Source: a bacterium
Lineage (GTDB): Bacteria; Vulcanimicrobiota; Xenobia; Xenobiales; Xenobiaceae
Assembly (NCBI GenBank): GCA_022839105.1
Contig: JALHDH010000012.1
Coordinates: 1-40,834, forward strand
Direction of reading: 5' to 3'
Length of the DNA: 40,834 bases
Shown here: piece by piece, positions 15,101 through 22,900 of the stretch
How the letters are laid out: each line of letters begins with the position of its first letter
How positions within the stretch are numbered: position 1 is the stretch's first letter
Position numbers and translations under genes: made by a program
The notes under the pieces: model-generated
What the model was told of the DNA's origin: nothing
Databases searched by the model: none
The model's input: the letters and a program-made list of their open reading frames with translations, nothing else

Positions 15101-17873
15101 TGGTCTGGACCTTGAGGACCGAGCCACAGAAGGAGGCATCCTCCTGCAGGTACTGGGCCACGGCCAGGTTGCGCTCAGCCCAGATCCGCAGGAACGCCTC
15201 GTAGACCAGGTAAAGTTCAGCCGGGACACCCAGTTCAGCCTGCACGCGCTGGGCGGCCATCACCAGCACCTGTCGAAAGGTGTCGCGCAGGTGGGACATC
15301 TCCAGGGCGGGCGCCAGTCGGGCCGCTCGCTGGCGGCCGTCGGTGAAGCATAGGACCTTGCGCCCTCCGTTGGGCAGGTCCTGACGCCCCCGCGCCGTCT
15401 GCCTGGGCTGCTCGGCGAAGAGCGTCTCAACCAGGACGGTGAACGGTTGCTCGCCCTTGGTGGCGAAGTTCAGCACCTTCCCGACTCCCTGGCAGATGCC
15501 GCACTGCTTGAAATCCGCGGTCCGTTGGCCCTTGCCGTCCAAGTAACGCCAGAAGGTCCGCACCAGGCCCTGGGACCCGGGTTGGTTGACGAAACCGGTG
15601 GCCAGGTGGACCCGGAGGGGCTCCACCCGAGCCTCGTGGCTGGGAGGCTCGGCCAGCAACTGCAGGTCCACCAGGGTGGAGAGCTCGGACTCGGTCCACA
15701 GGAACTCGGGCGCCGCCACCTGGTTGAGGGGCACACGGGCCAGAAAGTAGGCGGCCCCGCAGTCGCGGCAGGACCCCAATTCCAGGACCCGCGAGCCGCA
15801 TGCATCGCAGTGCAGGCGGCTCGCCACGAACATCTTTCCAGCCGCCCCTTCCGCCAACGCCCCGGGACAAGCCGGGTTCGTGCAGGCATACAGGCCGGGC
15901 AGGCCCCGCAGGAACAGGTGGATGCGGGCCGGCACCAAGGCCGGAGCCGTGGGCTCGGGGCGGGCCAGAACGCACAGGGTCAACAACACCTCGACGGCGT
16001 GCTCGGCCTGGGAGACTCCGGGGAAGAGGGCCTCGGCCAGGGCCCCTAACGGCGTGGTCCGACCCGCGGTTCGGGCCAGCAGTCGCTTCACCTCGGGCAG
16101 GTCCGGGAGGCGGCGATACAGGGCGGCCTCGGGATCGGGCTGGGGATCCAAGTCCAGGAGTTCGAAGAGGGGGCGGGCGCTCTCGGCCAGCGACCGCTCG
16201 GGCTGGTGCAGAGCCACCAGGTCCAGCCCGTCCAGCACCTCGGCCAGGCCGGGGGTCCGGCCCTCGGCGTCGCCCAGGGCCTTGCGGCTGCCCGTGACCA
16301 CCTCGAAGTCCTCGGGCCGCTTGGCCGTCAGGTCGGCCGCGAAGCGCCGAACCCGCTCGTGGGCGTCGGGGCCGTCGCTGAGGCTGGCGCTGGTGCAGAT
16401 CACGCGGAAGCGATCGGGGCTCCCCTCCAGTCCCAGGCGCGCCTGCAGTCGGCGCAGCAGAAGTCCCACCTCCGCGCCCCGCGCGCCACGGTACATGTGG
16501 GCCTCGTCAACCACCAGAAGCAGGCGGTTCTGGGGGTCGGAGTGCAACCACTCGCGGGTCTGCTGGAAGATCGGCCTCTCGATGGGCCGCATCAGCATGT
16601 ACTCCAGCATCGAGTAGTTGGTGACCAGCAGATCCGGAGCCGTCTCCTGCATCTCGTGACGCGTCAGGAGTTCCCGGTCGCCGGGTGCGGTGCGCAGCCG
16701 GTTGCTCCAGCGCTGTCCCGAGCGACCGTAGAAGGCTTCAATGTCCTTGGCGGGCCAGCGCCCCTTGGCCTTGAGCTCCTCCTGGAGGTTGCTCAGGCGG
16801 CCGTGCAGGTACCCCTCCAAGAGGGCGCCCGCCCGGTCCCGGTCTCGGCGGTCCATGCGGGCTCCCGGGTAGGGCGTCCGGCTGGTATACATTCCGAACT
16901 GCACGGGCCGCCCACCCAGGGCCTGGAAGTGCGCGCCAAAGCGCTCGTTCCCGAAAAGGATCCGCAACCGCGCCACCTGGTCGTTCACCAGCGCGTTCAT
17001 CGGGTAGAGGATCAGGGCGCGCATCCCCCGGCGGCGATACGAGTCGGGCCGATGCGAAGCTTCCTGGTGCATGGCCGCCAGCAGGGGCAACAGGAAGCAC
17101 TCGGTCTTGCCCGAGCCGGTGCCGGTGGCCACCACCAGTTCCTGCCCCCGGGTCAGGAAGAGCTCGAGCGAACGCGCCTGGTGCTGGTAGGGCGGGTCGA
17201 AAAGCAGGGGCTCGGGGCTGCCGGGCTTGCGGAACTTCGCCGGATCGGCCAGGTCGGTCAGGAACTGGCGGGTCTCGGGCCACAGATCCAGGTCAGCGAA
17301 GCGTTCACCGGTCTGGTAGCGCGGCGTGCTCTCCACGTAGGGTTCCTGCGCCAGGACTCCATCCCGACCACGACGGTCCAGCAGTTCGCGGCGGGCGGCC
17401 ACCAAAGCCGGGTCGCGCAGGGGGTAGGCGGCCTCCAGGTAGGCTCGCAACCTCTGGTGCAGGCGGCGGGCCAGGCGCGAGGGCGTATAGCGTTCCCGGC
17501 GTTCCTGCGGGTCCAGTTCGGGTTCTGGCTCGGGTGGCGAAGGCGGCGGCTCCACCGGGGCGACCGAGGCCGAGGAGACTGCGGCCGGCCCCGCCTGGTG
17601 GCGCTCGATACAGGCCTTCACGCTGGCGCGGATCGAGGGAGCCATCGAGGGCAGGTCCAGGACCTCGCGCACGACCCGAACGGTCCTCTGGCGAAGGATC
17701 TCGCCCAGGAGCGCGTCCGCATAGGCCCCGCTCATCTCCTGCACGCCGGTGAATTGGATCCGGATGCCCATCCCAGCCCCCAGGGCCTTCAGGACATGCT
17801 CAGCGTGCTCCGAAGCCCTCCGGACGTCCTCCAGCCGAGGGGCTTCCGGGCCGAGATCCAGGACTTCGCTCAC
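12114..17873 (-). CDS. DruE-like giant DEAH helicase with DUF1998 domain and N-terminal STAS-like domain
   Basis: About 1,919 aa from GTG 17873, chosen because GGAG lies 9 nt upstream and because sequence further upstream reads as non-coding in this frame and overlaps the truncated repeat. Residues 1-95 look like a DUF4325/STAS-like domain (IRIQFTGVQEMSGAYADALL). Helicase motifs follow: Walker A VVATGTGSGKTE (about 247-258), DEAH in LLVVDEAHMYRGARG (about 455), motif III TSASLS, motif V TTTMEVGIDIG and motif VI QRAGRAGRR (about 1,233). Zinc-binding cysteine clusters occur near 660-700 and 1,100. The C-terminus is DUF1998: YDVLPGGAGFA and a CGCASSCYGC cluster (about 1,777). Size and order match DruE of Druantia and are related to the MrfA repair helicase. 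It probably tracks along DNA in anti-phage defence. It lies on the strand of the Zorya genes, separated from them by a toxin-antitoxin module. Confidence 0.8.
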   Translation of the reverse strand: MSEVLDLGPEAPRLEDVRRASEHAEHVLKALGAGMGIRIQFTGVQEMSGAYADALLGEILRQRTVRVVREVLDLPSMAPSIRASVKACIERHQAGPAAVSSASVAPVEPPPSPPEPEPELDPQERRERYTPSRLARRLHQRLRAYLEAAYPLRDPALVAARRELLDRRGRDGVLAQEPYVESTPRYQTGERFADLDLWPETRQFLTDLADPAKFRKPGSPEPLLFDPPYQHQARSLELFLTRGQELVVATGTGSGKTECFLLPLLAAMHQEASHRPDSYRRRGMRALILYPMNALVNDQVARLRILFGNERFGAHFQALGGRPVQFGMYTSRTPYPGARMDRRDRDRAGALLEGYLHGRLSNLQEELKAKGRWPAKDIEAFYGRSGQRWSNRLRTAPGDRELLTRHEMQETAPDLLVTNYSMLEYMLMRPIERPIFQQTREWLHSDPQNRLLLVVDEAHMYRGARGAEVGLLLRRLQARLGLEGSPDRFRVICTSASLSDGPDAHERVRRFAADLTAKRPEDFEVVTGSRKALGDAEGRTPGLAEVLDGLDLVALHQPERSLAESARPLFELLDLDPQPDPEAALYRRLPDLPEVKRLLARTAGRTTPLGALAEALFPGVSQAEHAVEVLLTLCVLARPEPTAPALVPARIHLFLRGLPGLYACTNPACPGALAEGAAGKMFVASRLHCDACGSRVLELGSCRDCGAAYFLARVPLNQVAAPEFLWTESELSTLVDLQLLAEPPSHEARVEPLRVHLATGFVNQPGSQGLVRTFWRYLDGKGQRTADFKQCGICQGVGKVLNFATKGEQPFTVLVETLFAEQPRQTARGRQDLPNGGRKVLCFTDGRQRAARLAPALEMSHLRDTFRQVLVMAAQRVQAELGVPAELYLVYEAFLRIWAERNLAVAQYLQEDASFCGSVLKVQTIPLRAALGAVRRQPRSQAWSLLLYQEMTDRFYSPAPLGLGHFREVDEVWDLVKATFPEVGWDEQRQRAFLRVWIRTQLERRSFWPDGVVHFRTENLELYRPQGLDPAKNVHWMPMRLDRYLQEALLGADEIALLTAWLKERVGGTPLLKHEDNRYYLAEEGLRLDLCEPAEFTVCGRCSRLHVAHLDMLCPDCLGGLKPLDLSEAPLVARLSYYRDQVQRALAGSDLDPFGLFAAEHSAQLSSAQDDPELSRVEEYELRFQDMPLESAQPVVDVLSCTTTMEVGIDIGNLSAVALRNVPPQVANYQQRAGRAGRRGRAVAGVVTWAQGGTHDSYFFSEPGGIIAGDVRPPVVYVENREIALRHARAFVLQTFFHQTVPGDQVRNGLLAAMGTVEEFLGTGPCSLSRLSRWLEVNSRRVEESIQAWLPRRSHWLESDIPAQQRAEVAHEATAGLIGRITRALPVDAHERRDTLDQSERDRLEPILAQELLQTLIEQAVLPRYAFPTDVVSFYVFKRRPVRGGSPEFRFAPQRDLQIALSEYAPGAELTIDKYVYRSGALYSPFQSSPADPLETRKLFLACEEGRDRAGCGFAAVGEIDQPLDACPVCGGAIDVKPFVRPQGFAPNVNEEPTLDTGSSGQYAGSSSRARLEIPLGEEAQDWREEPYGGRLATVNRRGHLISVNKGLQGRGFQFCPECGFADLVRESDRPRGGAQTRASKKGRDAGHPNPLKPNERCTGEVALPLYLGHRFFTDLLVLRIRALEPLRFDTRQPGVRAALTTLAEALVLGASRLLQIDEGELQANWSPVHATFGQAVDLYLYDVLPGGAGFARECSMRLPEVLMAARDLLAEARCGCASSCYGCMRSYANRVLHQELHRWLGLDLLDYVLTGAKPTLSGEHEEEALVGLAATLRLHRHGVEVQAERARGVRVPIVVISGGEDALWIGAHHPLVRGDAFSPLVLAADGCGRRVRLVNAFSAQYHLPRAFEDLSQDLPGVR

Positions 17874-17899
17874 GGTGCGTCGCTCCGACAATGAAAGGT

Positions 17900-18187
17900 T
17901 CAATCCCCAGGCTTCGCCGAGACTACGGGACGAGGCCCCATAAGTGGAAGCCTTCGACGTATTCCCAACGTGTGCCAGGTCCTCCCCCCGACGGCCACGC
18001 CCAATCTCTCCCGCAGCACTCGGGACAGCCACTGGGCGTCGTGCACCTCCAGCGTCCACTCCCGCCCCTGGACCTGCGTGGCGAGGGCCCGCAGCAGTCT
18101 CCACCCCTCGCCCGGCAGCGGGGAGGGCACCACCAGGCGAGGCCGCTTTTTGGACAGAACCTGCAGGCTCAGGCCTGGTAGATCCAT
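17900..18187 (-). pseudogene. Truncated second copy of the 3' end of the 324-aa gene
   Basis: A 95-codon frame whose residues about 8-65 repeat the last 60 residues of the 324-aa protein encoded at 18935-19909: both contain WRLLRALAT, VQGREWTLEVHDA and WLSRVL. The N-terminal 260 residues are missing. It ends in a different tail (GGRTWHTLGIRRRLPL onwards) that runs to 27 bp before the DruE-like start, so this may be the ancestral gene end. ATG at 18187 is 9 nt after the toxin stop without a ribosome-binding site. Probably not functional, though translation by coupling to the toxin cannot be excluded. Confidence 0.7.
17981..18165. repeat. Imperfect direct repeat, copy A
   Basis: About 185 bp matching 18946-19130 at an offset of about 963 bp, roughly 85-90% identical by eye and without large gaps. 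Together with copy B it brackets the toxin-antitoxin module. Confidence 0.75.
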
Positions 18188-18196
18188 TGGAGAGAA

Positions 18197-18490
18197 TCAG
18201 TAATGGTACCTGGCCTGCAGGAAATCGATCCGGTCGGACCTCACCAGGTAGACCAGGCGGTGCTCGCGCGTCAGGCGGCGGGACCATACGCCTGGGGCCA
18301 GGTACTTCAACGGCTCGGGCTTGCCGATTCCCCGGAAGGGGTCGCGCAAAATGGCCTCCACAAGGTCCAGGGCTCGCAGGGCGACCTTCCGTTCGGAGTC
18401 GACCCAGAAGCGAAGGTCCTCCCGGAACTCGGGATGGAAGACGGCCTCCCGCTGGGGCTCATTGGAGCCCGGCCTCTCAGGGTGTGTCAA
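18197..18490 (-). CDS. yoeB: Txe/YoeB-family mRNA interferase toxin
   Basis: 97-aa RelE-superfamily toxin that cuts mRNA at the ribosomal A-site. TTG at 18490 is the only in-frame start near the conserved core and overlaps the antitoxin end by 14 bp. Residues align to Escherichia coli YoeB with a constant offset of 13: Glu59, Arg78, His96 and Tyr97 correspond to its Glu46, Arg65, His83 and Tyr84. The core GIGKPEPLKYLAPGVWSRRL and the C-terminal ARYHY are characteristic. All catalytic residues are present, so the toxin looks active. It is translated with the upstream antitoxin. Embedded in the defence island, it may stabilise the island or act in abortive infection. Confidence 0.93.
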   Translation of the reverse strand: MTHPERPGSNEPQREAVFHPEFREDLRFWVDSERKVALRALDLVEAILRDPFRGIGKPEPLKYLAPGVWSRRLTREHRLVYLVRSDRIDFLQARYHY

Positions 18491-18761
18491 TCCCCAGTTC
18501 CCGGCGCAGCGAGGAGGTGTCTTCGGCGGGGAGATCCCTGTCCAATGCCCGATTCAGAGCAGTCAGCAGCCGCCTGGCGTTCTCTGGCGAGCGCAACAGG
18601 TGAGCCGTCTCGACAAGCCCCGTCAGTTCGTCGGCTGCGATCAGCGCCACTTCGGGGACCCCACGGCGGGTGATGTAGACGACGTCCCGATCCTGGACGA
18701 CCCGGTCGAGCAGGCCCGACAGGTGCGCGCGGGCTTCCGTATAGGTCCTCTGGATATCCAT
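18477..18761 (-). CDS. yefM: YefM/Phd-family antitoxin
   Basis: 94-aa antitoxin and autorepressor. ATG at 18761 with GGAGGGG 3 nt upstream. The N-terminal Phd/YefM DNA-binding fold is seen in YTEARAHLSGLLDRVVQDRD and VVYITRRGVPEVALIAADEL (about 7-45); the acidic C-terminus (LPAEDTSSLRRELGID) is the usual toxin-neutralising tail. Its 3' end overlaps the toxin gene by 14 bp. A 25-bp palindrome ends 7 bp before the start codon and is the likely operator. The closest classical pair is YefM-YoeB. Confidence 0.92.
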   Translation of the reverse strand: MDIQRTYTEARAHLSGLLDRVVQDRDVVYITRRGVPEVALIAADELTGLVETAHLLRSPENARRLLTALNRALDRDLPAEDTSSLRRELGIDTP

Positions 18762-18767
18762 CGCCCC

Positions 18768-18792
18768 TCCAGTACAGGATTACTGTACTGGA
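18768..18792. promoter_or_regulatory. Palindromic operator of the toxin-antitoxin operon
   Basis: Perfect 10-bp arms TCCAGTACAG (18768-18777) and CTGTACTGGA (18783-18792) around 5 nt. The GTAC-centred half-sites resemble the TGTACA cores bound by YefM. It overlaps the ribosome-binding region of the antitoxin, fitting autorepression. Confidence 0.7.
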
Positions 18793-18934
18793 AGCGGTGC
18801 CACGCGTCAAGCTCGAGGGTCCGGCCTCCGACCTCTCCAGATCGGCCAACCGTGAAGGACGTGATGACCTCAGCAGATGGTGCCCGCTGCGCTTCCGCGT
18901 TGATCAGTGTGGGATCTTGCCCGCGGAGCTCCTG

Positions 18935-19909
18935 CTACCCTGCTGCCTCCCCGACGACCACGCCCAATCTCTCCTGCAACACCCGGGACAGCCACAGGGC
19001 GTCGTGCACCTCCAGCGTCCACTCCCGCCCCTGGACCTCCGTAGCGAGGGCCCGCAACAGTCTCCACTCCTCCCGCGGCAGCGGAGCGGGCACCACCAGG
19101 CGGGCCCGGTCCTCGGACAGAAGCTGCAATTGCATCAAACGGGACGAACTGGCCATGCGCTCCAACGCGAACTGCAGAGCCGCAGCCTCGCTCCAGGGCA
19201 GCCTGGACCAGCGGCGGGGTTGTCCCCCTTCGACCAGGAACCAACCCAAATGTCGGCCCAGGCGGGCCAGGAACCAACCGGACTCGGCCCGGCGGGGGCG
19301 GGTCCAGCGGGTCGGGTATCCCTGCGGACCGGAGCCAGGGCGGCACAGGCGCAGGTCTTCCCAAGCTGAGGGGAACTGGTCGGTGGCCTCCTCTTCCAGG
19401 GCCAGCCTGCGCCAGTCCACAAAGCCTGCGTCCAGGTGGGCGGGGCGCTCGCCAGCCCAGGCCTGCCAGGGCAGGACCAGGCCGCCCAGGGCCCCGACGC
19501 GAGCGACGAGAGCCTCGACGCCGGCCGCGCCGAGCCGCGCGACCCGCAAAAAGGGGGTGCTCACGTGGGCCGGAAGGCGCAAGGCTGCAGTGCGGAGACC
19601 GCCGACCAGGAGGAAACGCTGGACCTGCTCGCCTTCCTCCGACAAGCGAAGAGCGCGCAGGGGCGCCGGGGCCACAAGGGACTCCTGGGGGTCGCCGGCC
19701 AGGTCGCCCAGGCTCTTCAGGCGCCGCAGGAGGACCTCCAGGCGCATCGGATCCGGGGCGGCCAAGGCCCTGCCGGCATGGCGCAGCAGGGTGGCCCGAG
19801 TGGTCGGCCCCAGCAGGTTGGCCGCCCACCGCAACGCCTCGGCGGCTTCGCCGTCGGTGAAGGGAGCCGCCTCGCGAGGCGGAGCCGGCACGATGGTCAG
19901 GTTCGCCAC
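18935..19909 (-). CDS. Unrecognised 324-aa protein of the Zorya/DruE-like island
   Basis: No family recognised. GTG at 19909 is preferred because GGGAGG (19916-19921) is 6 nt upstream; a TTG at 19915 overlapping the zorD stop (TTGA) is the alternative. The protein is soluble-looking and Leu/Ala/Arg-rich, with LLRRLKSLGDLAGDPQESLV (about 60-79), a Trp-rich middle (WQAWAGERPAHLDAGFVDWR) and a C-terminal alpha/beta block WRLLRALATEVQGREWTLEV (about 279-298). It has no membrane segment, cysteine motif or nucleotide-binding loop. Its coupling to zorD suggests it is a subunit of the same machine. The last 60 codons are repeated, at about 87% identity, next to the DruE-like gene, and the 3' end here (VVGEAAG) seems to have been altered by that event. 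Confidence 0.75.
   Translation of the reverse strand: MANLTIVPAPPREAAPFTDGEAAEALRWAANLLGPTTRATLLRHAGRALAAPDPMRLEVLLRRLKSLGDLAGDPQESLVAPAPLRALRLSEEGEQVQRFLLVGGLRTAALRLPAHVSTPFLRVARLGAAGVEALVARVGALGGLVLPWQAWAGERPAHLDAGFVDWRRLALEEEATDQFPSAWEDLRLCRPGSGPQGYPTRWTRPRRAESGWFLARLGRHLGWFLVEGGQPRRWSRLPWSEAAALQFALERMASSSRLMQLQLLSEDRARLVVPAPLPREEWRLLRALATEVQGREWTLEVHDALWLSRVLQERLGVVVGEAAG
18946..19130. repeat. Imperfect direct repeat, copy B
   Basis: Copy within the 3' end of the 324-aa gene; partner is 17981-18165. Both copies have the same orientation, with the toxin-antitoxin module between them. Confidence 0.75.
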
Positions 19910-19911
19910 GG

Positions 19912-22900
19912 TCAACCTCCCAGGTCCCGGATGAAGTCCAGCAACAGCCTGGAACCCGGGTCCGCGAAGGCCTCCCGCAGGTCATGCCGCGCGGCCGACA
20001 GGCCCAGGCGCGAGCGGGTCCGTTGGATGGCCCAGCACAAGCCGTCGGTGACCACGACCAGGTCCAGGTCCTCCGACCGGGCCCGCTGGCGAGCGGACTG
20101 CAGATCCGGATTGCGATCCGCATGGTCCAAGACATCCACGGGCTGCAGCCAGGCGTAGGTCTCCAGCACGGGGCGCCCCTCCAGCAAAGCTCCGACGCCC
20201 ACAGGGAAGCCCTGCATCACCCCCGCGGTGGCGGCCTCCAGGCCCAGCGCCCGCAAGACTGGCAGGATCCAGCCGGCCAGGCGTTCCTGAAGCGGGTCGA
20301 AGTCCAGGGTCTCCAGGTCGACCTGCCCGGCCAGGCGACGCAGGCGGCCGACCAGGTCCCCCTCGTCCGCCAGGCCCTCGTGCAACAGCACCGCTGCTCC
20401 CAGTTCGCCCGCCGAGAAGGTGATCCGCGACACCCGGTTCTCTGCTAGGAAGGAGCGAAGCTCTCCGCGCAAAACGGCCAGTTCGACCCTGCCCTGGAGA
20501 TCGGCGCGCGTGGTGCGCAGAAGGGATGTCTGTCCGAGCCCGAGGGCCTGCACCGACAGGCTCCACAGAGGTGGCAGGCGCAGGTCCAGGCTCGACAGGC
20601 CCCCCAGCAGGTCCCCGGCGGGGAGGACCTGGCCCGGGGGCACCTGCTCCCCACCCCAGGCCAGGCTCCAGGTGGCGGCCACGGGCTGGGATTCCTGCAG
20701 GGGGGTCTCAAGGAGGAAGGTGGTGCTGACTGGCTCCAGGTCCGAGGCCAGATCGCGCAGTTCGGCGATCCACAAGCCCGGCGCGGCGTCCCGCAACTCG
20801 GCCTGCCAGGAAGAACCCGAGGGGAGGGGCCGGCGCAGCGTGGCCTGAGGACCGGCCAGCAGCAGCCAGGCCTGACCCGCCTCCAGTTCGCCCGGCGCCC
20901 CCAGGTGCAGGCGCAACGGGGCGCCACCGTCGTACACGGGCACGACCTCGCCGGAGGGGGTTTCATGCAGGCGCTCGGGAAGCCCCTGGCCGACCTCGAT
21001 CTCCAGGCCCGCCGGGGAGCGGTTCAGGCCCAGGCGACCCAGCAGGCGGTCCAGGAGGAGGTCCTGGCCGCGGGAGACGGCCATTTCCAAGACGTCGAAA
21101 CTGTGTCCAGTCCCCGCCAAGCGACCCAGGCGCGTGGCGTAGCCGTGGTGCACCAGGCGCCGGGCGGTTCCGCGCCGGGTCGGCGGTGTCACCAGGCGAT
21201 AGCTGCGGCCCGGGGACAGGGGGCCCCGAAGGCGACACCCCGGGCTGCCAGCGCTGGCCGCGAAGGCGGTGGCGGCCTCCGGCGCCAGGCCTGGGCAGAC
21301 CCAATCCGGCAATAGCCGGGCCTGGCCTGCGCACCAGGCCTGGGGGCGATACACCCCGTCGCGGGCCGGAACCACCATTGGGACAGGACGAATGAAGGCT
21401 CCAGCGGCCCGGCGGAGCCCCTCAACCTCCACCAACTCCACGTCGGGTGGGAAGGCGCGGGGTGGGAAGAGGAGCAACAGCTCCTGGCCGTCCTGGGAGA
21501 GGGCCAACTCCGGGGGGATCGGACGAGAAGCCGAAGCAGCGGGCTCCTTCCCCGCCAACGGCTGCGCCCGCATCGACCTGCGCAGGGCCAAGCGCTGCAG
21601 ACGCCGTTCCAGATCGGCCTGGCCCGACCGGCGCCGGACGGCCAGTCCGGGAAGGTCGAACTCCACCACTTCACTGCTCTCGATCCGGCGCTGCACCCGG
21701 GCCAGAGGGCAGGCCTCCGGAGCTAGCGTCCCCAGGGCGGCGACTCCCTCCCGGAGCAGCAGGTGCAACCCCTCACCCGAGTCCGGCCCCAGCAGCAGGA
21801 GCGCGCCCTCCGGGAACTCGGGTTCCAGGGCGCGGTCAGGGACCTCAACCAGGAAGGCCCCGTCGGGCAGGGGCTCGGCGTCGTGGGGTTCCAGAAGGAC
21901 GTAGCCCCGCGGTTGCAGGGGGGCCGTGCCGGCCAGCCACTCACCCGCCCCCGACAGCGTCAGCAGGGGCGGGCAGACCTCACCTTGCAGCGGTTCGGGC
22001 CGCAGTCGGAGCGGCAGGCGCCGCAGGATCAGTCTGTCCTCCGGCAGCAGGCGCAGGCGCCCATCCTCGGGATTCCACAGGTGGTGCCCGCCGCGCTCGT
22101 GGTTTAGGCGTTCCAGGCGCTCTTCCCAGCCGCGGCCATCCCAGCCGGCCAGAATGGCTCCCACCAAAAGCTCGTTGGTCAGGGCCTGGGCGCGATGCTT
22201 CCACAGGCCCGGCACAAGCTCCTCAAAGCGCACGTCCTCGCCCAGGCGTGCCTCTTCGCCCGAGCCCCACAAGCCCTCCAGGAGATCCACCTCGTTGAAG
22301 AGTTGGCGCCTGCCGAGGGCCTCTTCAGCGTAGAGGGTCAGCTCGGGCACCTCGCGGGGGGGGCGGAGCAGGTCAATGGGGCGCGGGGTGCAGTCCTCAG
22401 GGGCGACTTCCGGAAGTGATTCCGCAGCCAGGGAATGGCCTGGGCCCGGGGTCGGATAGGGTGTTGAAAGGCCCAGCAGGCTTTCAACCTCACGATCCCA
22501 GCGACGACTCGGCGGCTCCAGGAGGCTCAACCGATCCCAGTGGCCCAGGTTGTCCCCGTCGCGCAGGTGACCAAGAAGCCGGTGCACGAAGGCATGAAGG
22601 TAGAGGCGAACTTGTTGCTGGGGCTCCAGGCCTTCGCGCAGGTACAGCCGCCAGGCTCGGCCCTCCGGCAGCAGCGCGGCGTCAGCCTCCCCGTCCAGTG
22701 GAGCCCGGAAGAGGTCCTCGGCGGCCCGGCCCGTGGCCGAAGCCAGGGTCTGGGCGGTCAGACCCGGGAGGAAGGCATGGTCGGGCAGGCGGGCCGCAGC
22801 ATCAGGTGCAACAGCAAGCTTACTGCTGAGCCAGATGCGGGTCCCCGGCAGGTCCTGCCCCAGGAGCAGAGCCGCCGACAGATGGGAGAGCCAGGACGGA

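Noticed and set aside
13704..17894. Long plus-strand frames opposite the DruE-like helicase
   Set aside because: Low-complexity His/Gln/Gly-rich translations without starts or motifs; the helicase frame explains the stretch.
17874..18287. Upstream extension of the DruE-like helicase frame
   Set aside because: The extra 138 codons overlap the toxin 3' end and the repeated gene end in another frame, read as Pro/Ala/Gly-rich non-protein, and a GTG with ribosome-binding site exists at 17873.
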